Below, one piece after another: positions 16,188-23,307 of a DNA stretch of 47,774 nucleotides (positions are counted from its first letter, which is position 1; each line of letters starts with the position of its first letter). Position numbers and translations under genes: made by a program. The notes under the pieces were generated by a model, which saw only the letters and a list, made by a program, of their open reading frames with translations, was not told the origin of the DNA and made no database searches. Origin of the DNA: Candidatus Woesearchaeota archaeon (GTDB taxonomy: Archaea; Nanobdellota; Nanobdellia; Woesearchaeales; GW2011-AR9). The stretch lies in contig JABJOX010000037.1 in the NCBI GenBank assembly GCA_018664115.1, positions 1 through 47,774 of the forward strand, given 5' to 3'.

Positions 16188-16331
16188 GCCCCTGTGGCTC
16201 AGCGGTACTTTGTGTAAACAAAGTTTTACGCATAGCGCAAAAGAGCGTTGCATTGGTACTTGGTTAATTTCCAAAGATGCAGAGATCCCGAGACTCTTAA
16301 TTGAGCGGAAATTCAAATCTCGGCAGGGGCT
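16188..16331 (+). tRNA. tRNA-Thr(GGU) with three introns
   Basis: Removing three segments leaves a perfect cloverleaf: acceptor GCCCCTG/CAGGGGC, D arm GCTC-AGCGGTA-GAGC, anticodon arm TTGCA-TTGGTAA-TGCAG with anticodon GGT at 16255-16257, and T arm CCGAG-TTCAAAT-CTCGG. Intron 1 (about 16208-16242) splits the D loop. Intron 2 (16259-16276) is at the canonical 37/38 site with a good bulge-helix-bulge (TTGG pairs with CCAA). Intron 3 (about 16293-16311) lies at the T stem/loop junction. The discriminator is U73, as in archaeal tRNA-Thr. Boundaries of introns 1 and 3 could shift by a base or more. Confidence 0.85.
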
Positions 16332-16351
16332 TGAGTAAAACGAAAGTTCCT

Positions 16352-16383
16352 GACGGCAAAAAGGACTTTGTCCTTTGCTTGTC
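16352..16383 (+). other. Hairpin downstream of tRNA-Thr
   Basis: AAAGGAC (16360-16366) pairs with GTCCTTT (16370-16376) around a TTT loop, and the stem extends with bulges to GAC/GTC at the base. It lies between the tRNA and a partial copy of the tRNA 3' end. It may be a processing signal, a terminator or the remnant of an inserted segment. Confidence 0.4.
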
Positions 16384-16394
16384 GGCAGGGGCTT
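16382..16394 (+). repeat. 13-base duplicate of the tRNA-Thr 3' end
   Basis: TCGGCAGGGGCTT at 16382-16394 exactly repeats 16320-16332, the end of the T stem, acceptor strand and discriminator of tRNA-Thr. Short copies of a tRNA 3' end are classic signs of integration or of tRNA gene duplication. The interval is only about 50 bases, so no mobile element is present now. Confidence 0.6.
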
Positions 16395-16451
16395 ACTTTC
16401 TTATTTTTTACCGAAACTAATATAAATAACTTCTTCAGAATAAGCTATACT

Positions 16452-16542
16452 GCCCCGGTGGCTTAGTGGTTATAGCGGTCGCCTAGTAAAGTCTCTGACT
16501 TAAGAAAGCGACAGGTCGGGAGTTCAAATCTCCCTCGGGGCT
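16452..16542 (+). tRNA. Intron-containing tRNA, probably Thr, apparent anticodon AGU
   Basis: The cloverleaf is acceptor GCCCCGG/TCGGGGC, D arm GCTT-AGTGGTTA-TAGC, anticodon stem GTCGC/GCGAC, T arm GGGAG-TTCAAAT-CTCCC, and U73. The anticodon loop region has 25 bases, so an 18-base intron must be removed. At the canonical 37/38 position (16489-16506) the mature loop is CTAGTAA, anticodon AGT. Every single-intron solution that keeps this stem and T33 leaves A at position 34, which is very unusual in archaea. The bulge-helix-bulge is weak here. U73 and body similarity to the neighbouring gene support Thr. Identity is less certain than the tRNA call. Confidence 0.7.
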
Positions 16543-16597
16543 TTTATTATCTTACTTTTTTTCAATAAACTTTAAAAATAAGACCATTCTTTAGACA

Positions 16598-16729
16598 TTG
16601 CTTATCTCATTAGGTATAGCTTAGCCCCTTTGTGGGCATATTGCTTTCCATTACCCAGTACAGACCTAGTGCTGTACAACGGGCCCGGGAGGATAATTTT
16701 TACAACAGCAACCCTTTTGAGATAAGCAA
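16598..16729 (+). ncRNA. Candidate structured RNA B
   Basis: A 132-base segment is closed by a perfect 12-bp stem, TTGCTTATCTCA (16598-16609) with TGAGATAAGCAA (16718-16729). Inside are a GCCC/GGGC hairpin (16624-16637) and a GTACAG/CTGTAC hairpin (16658-16677), itself flanked by CCC/GGG (16654-16656 with 16681-16683). A TATA-like CTTTAAAAATA lies about 25 bases before the 5' stem, supporting plus-strand transcription. It follows two tRNA genes. It does not show RNase P, SRP or 5S rRNA signatures that I can recognise. Confidence 0.55.
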
Positions 16730-16781
16730 CCTTATACTAAACAAAAGAAATTCTTATATAACACATAACTAAATAAATTAT

Positions 16782-17705
16782 ATGCTCACAGAAATATCCC
16801 AAGAAATTAAAGCAATGTTAAATCAATTCTCCGCAGAAGATAACATCATCTTCAACAACAAAATAATCAGAATAAATAAAGAAAACTTTCAAGAAATCAC
16901 CGCAAATGAAAATAAAACCATCGCTTTCATCGATGGCGGGCAAGCAGAAATTATCTCTACTGGAAATTTCTGTCTCAGTTTCATCAGAATAGCGGCAGTA
17001 TTCTTCAACAACAATAAAAAAATCAACCAAATTAAAAAAGAATTTTACTTGTTCACTAAAGCCAAATATCTAAACAACGATTTATATTACGAATCCAAAA
17101 TATTTGGAGATAAATCAATCAATGAAGAAGATCTTTTAATCTCATCTAATGATTCCAGTATAAAAACAGGTTCAGAACGAGCACCAATTTCTAAAATAAC
17201 CAATATGGCCAGAAGATTTGCTGAACTGAGTTTAGCAAAAGAAATCCAAGCAGACCACATCATATTAGATGGAACTTTAGAACCAACTTTCAAAAATGAA
17301 GAAAAATATATCCCTGATAACGTTTCAGCACTAGCAAAATCGTCTTCTTTATTCACAACTTCTGGAAATTCGCCAGTTATTCTGTTAAACAAAATAGGAT
17401 TATCTAATTGTTGGTCATACTTTTTAGAAAATAAAACTTATTTTGTAAAATTAAATTCAAAAGCAAAACATGTTCTCCGTTTCGAAGGGAATAAAGAAGT
17501 TCTTCCCCACCTAATTCATAATTCTAATGATGCTTTGTTTTTAGGATACCCGTACGGCTTAATCTTTGTAGATCAAATTGCCAGAGTTTCTAATTCCGAA
17601 AAGAATTCTTTAAAAATGAATTTCTTGTTAAGAAAAGATAACCAAGAAATTGCTGAATATTTATCTACGAGTAATGCCCATGAGATATTAGATAATATTT
17701 CTTGA
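16782..17705 (+). CDS. nurA: NurA-domain nuclease
   Basis: A 307-residue protein with the NurA pattern: an early acidic motif in TIAFIDGGQAEI, a central conserved acidic strand in HIILDGTLEP, and a late FVDQIARVSNSE segment. These acidic residues bind Mn2+ in NurA, a nuclease that resects DNA ends together with the HerA helicase, usually beside Rad50-Mre11. HerA is not in the window, so this is an isolated or divergent NurA. A TTATATAA box about 28 bases upstream predicts a leaderless mRNA. Confidence 0.75.
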   Translation: MLTEISQEIKAMLNQFSAEDNIIFNNKIIRINKENFQEITANENKTIAFIDGGQAEIISTGNFCLSFIRIAAVFFNNNKKINQIKKEFYLFTKAKYLNNDLYYESKIFGDKSINEEDLLISSNDSSIKTGSERAPISKITNMARRFAELSLAKEIQADHIILDGTLEPTFKNEEKYIPDNVSALAKSSSLFTTSGNSPVILLNKIGLSNCWSYFLENKTYFVKLNSKAKHVLRFEGNKEVLPHLIHNSNDALFLGYPYGLIFVDQIARVSNSEKNSLKMNFLLRKDNQEIAEYLSTSNAHEILDNIS

Positions 17706-17801
17706 TTATACTACTGCAACATCATAAAGTTTATAAGAGAATAGCTGAAAGCTTATCTAATAAATAAAAAAATATTAAAATTAAAAAAAAGGTGATGTAA
17801 A

Positions 17802-18575
17802 ATGAGAAGTATTTGTGTTATTAATCATAAGGGAGGAGTAGGAAAAACTACTACTGCCGTAAATCTAGCATCTGGGTTATCCAGAAATGATAAAAATGTT
17901 TTGTTAATAGACTTAGATCCGCAAAGTAATATCAGCATTTCATTAAAAGTAGATGCCCCTTACAATTTGTACGATTCTTTATTGGGAAATATTCCTTTGA
18001 AAAGATGTATTTTTAATTTAGGTAAAAACCTTGATGTCTTAACTTCTAAAGAAACTTTAGTAAAAGCAGAATATCATCTTGCAAATAAAGTTGGAGCACA
18101 AATGCTATTAAGAGATCAGTTAAGAGAAATTGAAGGTTACGATTATATCATTGTCGATTGTCCACCATCATTAGGGTTGCTTAACCAAAACATTTTAGCT
18201 TTCTGTAAAGAAGCTTTTGTTCCAACTTCAACAGACTACCTAGGTTTTGATGCTTTGAAAAAAATGAAATTGATTGTAGAAAAAATAAATTCTAACTATA
18301 ACCATGATATTAAAATAACTAAAGTGATTCCAACTTTGTTTGATAAAAGAACAAAAATTTGTAAAAATACTCTTGCAGAAATGGAAAACACTTTTAATGG
18401 CGTTGTCTCAAACCCGATTAGAGTAAATTCTAAACTAAAAGAAGCACCAATGTACGGAAAATCAATCTTTAGTTATGCAAAATCAAGTAATGGCGCAAAA
18501 GATTACGGTAAATTGGTAGAGAACGTTTTAGCAATGGGTTCAATTCGAGTTACTGAAGAAACTATTGCTGGTTAG
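17802..18575 (+). CDS. parA: ParA/Soj-family partition ATPase
   Basis: The 257-residue protein is a complete ParA-type ATPase. The deviant Walker A box with its signature lysine is HKGGVGKTT (residues 9-17), Walker A' is VLLIDLDPQSN, and Walker B is YDYIIVDCPPSLG. Such proteins move DNA or large complexes using ATP-dependent DNA binding. No ParB homologue lies alongside, so the cargo may be the chromosome or another structure. A GGTGATG ribosome site and a TATA box (AGTTTATAAGAG near 17730) precede it, and T-runs follow it. Confidence 0.95.
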   Translation: MRSICVINHKGGVGKTTTAVNLASGLSRNDKNVLLIDLDPQSNISISLKVDAPYNLYDSLLGNIPLKRCIFNLGKNLDVLTSKETLVKAEYHLANKVGAQMLLRDQLREIEGYDYIIVDCPPSLGLLNQNILAFCKEAFVPTSTDYLGFDALKKMKLIVEKINSNYNHDIKITKVIPTLFDKRTKICKNTLAEMENTFNGVVSNPIRVNSKLKEAPMYGKSIFSYAKSSNGAKDYGKLVENVLAMGSIRVTEETIAG

Positions 18576-18596
18576 TTTTTTATTTTTTTCTTTTTC
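18576..18596 (+). terminator. Oligo-T terminator after parA
   Basis: Runs of five to seven T directly after the parA stop, in the two bases-to-20 gap before the convergent AlkD gene, fit an archaeal intrinsic terminator. Confidence 0.5.
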
Positions 18597-18597
18597 T

Positions 18598-19314
18598 TTA
18601 TTTCTTCAAATAACTCTTCCTTTTCCCTTCTTCCAACCTTTCAATAGAATATCTTAACATCGTCCGTGGCATTTCAGCATAATGTTTATCCAAGAATTCT
18701 TCCAAAACTTTCTCATCCCTCTTTCCAATCTCCCGTAACATCCAACCTACTGCTTTGTGAATCAAATCATGTTTATCTTTAAGTAAAATCTCAGAAATTG
18801 CTAAAGAATCTTTGAAATCACCTAAACGAATAAACGCAAAGGTTGCTAATACCGCAATTCTTCGTTCCCATAAGTCTGAAGATTTAACTAATTTATACAA
18901 AACCGAACGATCATGATCAACTAAATACGCACCAACTGTTTTTGGAACGGTTACATCTACTAAATCCCAATTGTTGATATATTTGGTATTTTTCAAAAAG
19001 AATTCATAAATCTTCTTCCTTTCCATATCTTTCTCATACTTGTAAACAAGCATTACTAAAGCACACATTCGGAATTCGTGATATTTACTCTTAACTAGTT
19101 CTTGAACATCAACCAAACTTACTTCTTTAAAATATTTCTTAGCAACAACTCTTAATTCAGGCATAGTTAATCCTAAAAAGACATCTCCTTCTCCATACTG
19201 TCCTGGACCAGTCTTAAAGAATCGCTGAGAATGTTTAGCTCTAACTGGATCAGATAAACCAAATAAATCTTTTTTAATTTCAGATAACACATTAATACAA
19301 ATATTTAAAAGCAT
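18598..19314 (-). CDS. alkD: DNA alkylation repair protein (AlkD-like)
   Basis: A 238-residue all-helical protein of HEAT-like repeats. It contains the family stretches YGEGDVFLGLTMPELRVVAK, INNWDLVDVTVP, LWERRIAVLATF and IHKAVGWMLREIGKRD, which match the AlkC/AlkD superfamily. AlkD-type enzymes remove bulky or positively charged alkylated bases without base flipping. Length is as expected. It is convergent with parA and faces away from the HPP gene. Start at 19314 is the first in-frame codon and gives a normal N-terminus. Confidence 0.9.
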   Translation of the reverse strand: MLLNICINVLSEIKKDLFGLSDPVRAKHSQRFFKTGPGQYGEGDVFLGLTMPELRVVAKKYFKEVSLVDVQELVKSKYHEFRMCALVMLVYKYEKDMERKKIYEFFLKNTKYINNWDLVDVTVPKTVGAYLVDHDRSVLYKLVKSSDLWERRIAVLATFAFIRLGDFKDSLAISEILLKDKHDLIHKAVGWMLREIGKRDEKVLEEFLDKHYAEMPRTMLRYSIERLEEGKRKSYLKK

Positions 19315-19334
19315 AAAAACATTTCCTTTTCATT

Positions 19335-19901
19335 GTGTCTTTCCCAGATTTCCTAAAAAAAGAACGTTTAATTTGGCATAAAAGATTTATCCCCAGCCTT
19401 ATTGCAGGTATGGCAGTAGCAATTATAACATTTTTCTTTGAGATGACTGCATCAAATATAGTTATGTTTGCTTCTTTAGGAGCATCAGCAGCAATCTTAA
19501 CTCATAAACAAATTCATAAATTAACTATTTTAAGAACAGTAATCATATCTTACTTAATCTCTTTAATTATAAGCGGCTTTATACTATACTTGGTCCACCA
19601 TTATTCTTTATCTTTTCCTATTGTGGCTTTAATCGCAGTTACTTTAGCAACATTGACAATGTACTTAGCAAATGTCTTCCATCCACCAGCAATCTCTGCA
19701 GCCTTAGCTTTCGTTCTTTTAGATGGCGGTTTTTGGGAAACTGTTATAATTTTCTTTTCAGTAATCATATTATTAATTATTATCAAAATACTTACTTATG
19801 CTTTCTATTACGAAAATTTAGAAATGGATAAGTTCATGCAGGAATTTAAAAAGATAGAAAAGATAGAAAAAAAGAAGTTGAAAAAAATGTTTAAAGATTA
19901 A
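19335..19901 (+). CDS. HPP-family membrane protein
   Basis: A 188-residue protein with about five hydrophobic segments. It carries the signature LANVFHPPAISAALAFVLLD, with His116-Pro117-Pro118, that names the HPP family, and a basic cytosolic tail rich in Lys. Some plant and cyanobacterial HPP proteins transport nitrite; the archaeal role is unknown. The most likely start is GTG at 19335, since no ATG gives a better N-terminus. It is divergent from alkD with only about 20 bases between them. Confidence 0.8.
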   Translation: MSFPDFLKKERLIWHKRFIPSLIAGMAVAIITFFFEMTASNIVMFASLGASAAILTHKQIHKLTILRTVIISYLISLIISGFILYLVHHYSLSFPIVALIAVTLATLTMYLANVFHPPAISAALAFVLLDGGFWETVIIFFSVIILLIIIKILTYAFYYENLEMDKFMQEFKKIEKIEKKKLKKMFKD

Positions 19902-19919
19902 TTCTAAGTTTATAATTAT

Positions 19920-20354
19920 TCAAACCTGATACTGATCCAAGTATTCTTCCATTTTCCGAAGTAAACTATAATCTACCGGTTCTTTTTTATCAATAACTTT
20001 TGTAGAAACAATCACAGACAAATCAGAAGAAGTACCATTCTTTTGTGTTAATCTTCTTTTTGCACCAACAGAAATACCAACCCTCAAATTCCCCACATTG
20101 GAACTCAGTTGACTAACATCATAACCTAACAACCCACCCGCTCTATTATTTAAAGTAGACAATTGGTCATGACCAGAACTAAGCTCATTAGAATCTTCTT
20201 CTTCGCAAATCATAACAAGAAAATCTTTTCCCACTCTAAGTTTCTCAGTTCCAGCTTGATAAACATCAGAAAAACCAATTTCTCTTTCAATTTTAACCAC
20301 TTCTGAAGTTTTCTGATCAATAGTTTCGTCTTTATTAAAATAAGTAATTGCCAT
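19920..20354 (-). CDS. Hypothetical 144-residue protein
   Basis: A soluble, beta-rich protein starting MAITYFNKDETIDQKTS. It contains a Ser/Asn/Leu-rich middle (SSGHDQLSTLNNRAGGLLG) and a short helical end. No signal peptide, membrane segment or catalytic motif is visible. A TATA box (TTTATAAATTT on this strand) lies about 25 bases upstream. No family recognised. Confidence 0.65.
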   Translation of the reverse strand: MAITYFNKDETIDQKTSEVVKIEREIGFSDVYQAGTEKLRVGKDFLVMICEEEDSNELSSGHDQLSTLNNRAGGLLGYDVSQLSSNVGNLRVGISVGAKRRLTQKNGTSSDLSVIVSTKVIDKKEPVDYSLLRKMEEYLDQYQV

Positions 20355-20438
20355 ATTTAACTTATATTTAATCTAAATTTATAAAGATTTAGCTGTTGGC
20401 TAATATATACTAAACAAAAAAATTAAAAAAAAAAAGAA

Positions 20439-20538
20439 ATCTTGCCCAAAAAAAGAATATCCTTACGGGGGTGGTGTAAGAGAATTGATTATAGGGCAAG
20501 ATGTATGAATGGAATAGGACATGCAAACACTTTGCATG
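20439..20538. ncRNA. Candidate structured RNA C or ftsZ 3' element
   Basis: ATCTTGCCC (20439-20447) pairs perfectly with GGGCAAGAT (20494-20502) around a CTTAC/GTAAG hairpin (20462-20480). A separate perfect 8-bp hairpin, CATGCAAA with TTTGCATG, lies at 20520-20538. On the minus strand this is downstream of ftsZ and is followed by a run of T at about 20425-20435, so it may be a structured 3' end and terminator. On the plus strand a TAATATATAC element near 20401 could start an independent RNA. Confidence 0.45.
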
Positions 20539-20586
20539 CCAACAACTACACACCTCTTTTTCCCTGACCTAAGCCAGAAAGATTCC

Positions 20587-21651
20587 CTAAACTAACTCGA
20601 TCCCTAACTCATTGCTAAGTGTCTCAGCTCTTTTCTCAGCTCTCTTATGATCCACTTTGCCTAAAATCCAAGGACTATTAACACCTGTGATAATTGTCAT
20701 CACAGTAAGCTTACCTTTCATGGCTTCATCTACTCTTGCTCCCCAGATAACATTAGCATCGTCATCTAAAGATTCAGTTACAAGCTCTCCAATCTTACTA
20801 ACATCGTCCAAAGTCATATCTGGACCACCAGTTACATGAATCAAAGCTCCTGTAGCACCTTCATAGCTGATATCCAAAAGAGGATTGCTCAAAGCACCTT
20901 TTACAGCTTCTTCAACTCTGTTGTTAGTATCTGAACTTCCAACACCAATCGCAGCTACGCCACCATTGCTCATGATTGCTTTAACATCTGCATAATCCAG
21001 ATTTACCAATGAAGGTACAGCAATAGTTTCAACAATTCCTTTAATCATCGTTGCAATTAATTCATTAGCAACTGAAAATGCTTGTTGAATTGGTAAGTTA
21101 CCAGCAATTTGAACTAATCTATTGTTATCAATAACAATTACAGTATCACAAACTTGTCTTAACTGTTGTAAACCAAACTCTGCTTTGTCACATCTTGCTC
21201 TTTCAATGTTGAAAGGCATAGTTACAGTTCCGATTACAATTGCACCTGTATCTTTAGCTACTTGAGCCACTACAGGACTAGCACCAGTTCCAGTTCCGCC
21301 ACCCATTCCAGCGCAAACAAAAACCATATCAGAACTTTTCAAAGTTTCTTTAACTTCAATTAAAGATTCCTGAGCTGCTTCTGCTCCTCTACTTGGAAAT
21401 CCTCCACATCCTAATCCTCGAGTACAATCTTTTCCAATTAAGAACTTACGATCAGCACCAGTAATACCTAAGTGTTGATGATCAGTATTAGTAGCAATAA
21501 TCTCTGCTCCTTTTATTCCCTTCTTGTATAGCCAGCCAACCATATTGTTACCAGCTCCACCAACGCCAATCACCTTAATGTTAGCTTGGTTCATACTTTC
21601 AAAATCTTGCTCTGGTGCATTGTTCAGAGCGTTCTCCACGATAAAATCCAT
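20587..21651 (-). CDS. ftsZ: Cell division GTPase FtsZ
   Basis: A 354-residue FtsZ with the tubulin signature GGGTGTG at residues 117-123, the N-terminal IKVIGVGGAGNNMV nucleotide-binding loop and the VIDNNRL segment. It polymerises with GTP into the division ring. It ends shortly after the core domain without a long tail, as is common in archaeal FtsZ. The GAGGTGGTG ribosome site is strong, and a TATA box (CATTTATAATC on this strand near 21731-21740) predicts a leader of about 50-60 bases. Confidence 0.97.
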   Translation of the reverse strand: MDFIVENALNNAPEQDFESMNQANIKVIGVGGAGNNMVGWLYKKGIKGAEIIATNTDHQHLGITGADRKFLIGKDCTRGLGCGGFPSRGAEAAQESLIEVKETLKSSDMVFVCAGMGGGTGTGASPVVAQVAKDTGAIVIGTVTMPFNIERARCDKAEFGLQQLRQVCDTVIVIDNNRLVQIAGNLPIQQAFSVANELIATMIKGIVETIAVPSLVNLDYADVKAIMSNGGVAAIGVGSSDTNNRVEEAVKGALSNPLLDISYEGATGALIHVTGGPDMTLDDVSKIGELVTESLDDDANVIWGARVDEAMKGKLTVMTIITGVNSPWILGKVDHKRAEKRAETLSNELGIELV

Positions 21652-21953
21652 TTTTACACCACCTCAATTCTATTTTCCACCCTCAAGTGTGTTTTTTTTT
21701 GGAATATGTATACTCCAGCACACAAAAGATTATAAATGAGTTATGCTTTTCTAACCCTAGAATTAACCAAATTCAAACCAATACCAAAACCCAATTTAAA
21801 CTAACAGAATTAACTTACGTTATTTTTGTAAACCTTTTTTTCAGAGGTAACCAGCCTCCAAAACACCCAAACCTATTTTTTAGAAAAGTATACTAGCTAT
21901 ATAAAGCTTTCTATTCTCCAGAATTTAAATAAATAATTGCATTTAACACAGAA
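21652..21953. other. Intergenic region upstream of ftsZ
   Basis: The part nearest ftsZ holds its promoter and leader. The rest, about 200 bases, has no credible coding frame. It contains a palindromic GCTATATAAAGC element near 21897-21908 and a short GAGG/CCTC hairpin (GAGGTAACCAGCCTC). A small RNA starting from that element is possible, but I see no stable fold. Confidence 0.4.
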
Positions 21954-22613
21954 TTATTCAACTTTTTTCTTAACTTTATCGACGACAGATTGAGCTGCTT
22001 TTTGTACAGAAAGTTTAGCAGCTTTTGCTTTTCTAGCCAAAATTGTAGCAGTGTCATTATAGTATTTTGCCGGATCTCTCAACCTTAATCTCCAAGAACC
22101 AAAGAAAACTAAATTCTCTAAAGGATATTTAGGGGGCTTAGGAGGAATTTCTTTAGGGTAACCTATAGCAATAATAGCTTGTGGTCTAACTTCTTCAGGA
22201 ATTTTAAATATAGCTTTGATAGCTTCTTCATCAAAACCTCCAATCCAACGTGTTCCTAAGCCTAAAGACTGTGCTTCTAATAACATATTTTGAATGGCAG
22301 CTGCACAATTTTGAGGTGAATAAAGTCTTTCTCCTCTTAAACCATAATATCTTTCGGCTTTCTCTGGTAAAGCACAAACTACGATTAAAACACCAGCCTG
22401 AACAATTTCATATTGATCATAAGCTGCTTCTGCAACAACTTGCTTCTGTCCCGGTTCATTTACGACTATAAACTTCCAATTTTGTACATTTCCAGAACTA
22501 GGAGCATGTCTAGCAGCATCAATAATCTTAGCAACTTTTTCCCAAGAAACAAATTTAGGTAAAAATTGTTTAATATTTCTTCTTGCTTTAATTAAATCTA
22601 ATATATCCGCCAT
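21954..22613 (-). CDS. Nitroreductase-family FMN protein
   Basis: The start is set at 22613 (MADILDLIKARRNIKQFLP); a longer frame adds 34 unlikely residues across the promoter. The 219-residue protein has the nitroreductase fold signatures: RRNIKQF near the start, ARHAPSSGNVQNWKFIVV for FMN binding, QNMLLEAQSLGLGTRWIGG, and the IAIGYPKEIPP end. A basic helical tail of about 40 residues rich in Lys and Ala (KAAKLSVQKAAQS) is extra. Such enzymes reduce nitro, quinone or flavin-type substrates with NAD(P)H. It is divergent from a winged-helix regulator. Confidence 0.9.
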   Translation of the reverse strand: MADILDLIKARRNIKQFLPKFVSWEKVAKIIDAARHAPSSGNVQNWKFIVVNEPGQKQVVAEAAYDQYEIVQAGVLIVVCALPEKAERYYGLRGERLYSPQNCAAAIQNMLLEAQSLGLGTRWIGGFDEEAIKAIFKIPEEVRPQAIIAIGYPKEIPPKPPKYPLENLVFFGSWRLRLRDPAKYYNDTATILARKAKAAKLSVQKAAQSVVDKVKKKVE

Positions 22614-22686
22614 CTTTTTAATTAGTAATAATTCAAAGGTATTTATATTTAACGTTTTTAAAAAAACCAATTTACCTCTATATTCG

Positions 22687-22732
22687 GAGTTTCCAAAAAT
22701 GGAAAGAGTTTCCAAAAAAGAAAAGTATATAA
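22687..22732. promoter_or_regulatory. Operator repeats and promoter between nitroreductase and regulator
   Basis: GAGTTTCCAAAAA occurs twice (22687-22699 and 22706-22718), and the first copy forms the inverted repeat TTTCC-AAAAAT-GGAAA (22690-22705). Directly downstream is TATATAAA (22725-22732), 25 bases before the regulator ATG. The site abuts the promoter where a bound protein would affect TATA-factor loading, and lies between divergent genes, so it could control both. Confidence 0.5.
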
Positions 22733-22756
22733 ATTAAAAGATTTTTATAAAGTTCA

Positions 22757-23281
22757 ATGACAATTAAAAAAGAGGCATTATCAAATCTTATTGATAATAA
22801 AAAAGCAGCAATCCTAAAACTATTAATTAATTCTACAGATGAACTTTACCTTAAAGAGATCTCAGATAAATCTCAAGTCCCCCTAGCATCAACATTTAGA
22901 ATTTTACAAGAATTAGTTAGCCAAGAAATCCTAGAAAGGAAAGAATGGAAAAACTCCAAAACATACAAATGTAAAGAAAATGACAAAATGATTTTCCTCA
23001 GAGATTTGTTTTATGAAGAATTTGATGGTTTAGGAGAATTTGTAAAGAGCGTTAGAAGTTTTGAAGAAATACAAGAAATAATTTTACATGGCACTAAAAA
23101 GAAAAGTAAAGCCAATGTGTTATTGATTGGCAATGATATCAATGCAGACAAAATAGATCAAGTCTGTAACGAAATCAAAGAAAAGGGTTTTGAGATTACA
23201 TTCATGCCATTAACTAAAGAACAATATAACCAAATGGCCAAGATGGGACTATATTCTGGTGAAAAAATAATATTAAAATAA
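22757..23281 (+). CDS. Winged-helix transcriptional regulator
   Basis: A 174-residue protein. Residues about 14-75 form an ArsR/MarR-like winged helix (AAILKLLINSTDELYLKEIS, then PLASTFRILQELVSQEILERKE). Residues 90-174 form a small alpha-beta domain (IILHGTKKKSKANVLLIGND) that resembles a nucleotidyltransferase-like or ligand-binding fold lacking catalytic Asp pairs. It is leaderless, behind operator-like repeats, and is divergent from a nitroreductase. It is a candidate redox or xenobiotic sensor; the ligand is unknown. Confidence 0.8.
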   Translation: MTIKKEALSNLIDNKKAAILKLLINSTDELYLKEISDKSQVPLASTFRILQELVSQEILERKEWKNSKTYKCKENDKMIFLRDLFYEEFDGLGEFVKSVRSFEEIQEIILHGTKKKSKANVLLIGNDINADKIDQVCNEIKEKGFEITFMPLTKEQYNQMAKMGLYSGEKIILK

Positions 23282-23307
23282 AAATAGAAAAAATTAAAGA
23301 AAAAAAA

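Noticed and set aside
16598-16729. RNase P RNA, SRP RNA or 5S rRNA
   Set aside because: The region lacks the conserved cores of these RNAs that I could look for, and its length and stems do not fit.
21741-21950. Box C/D small RNA in the ftsZ upstream gap
   Set aside because: CTGA-like boxes are present but no matching RTGATGA box at the right spacing was found.
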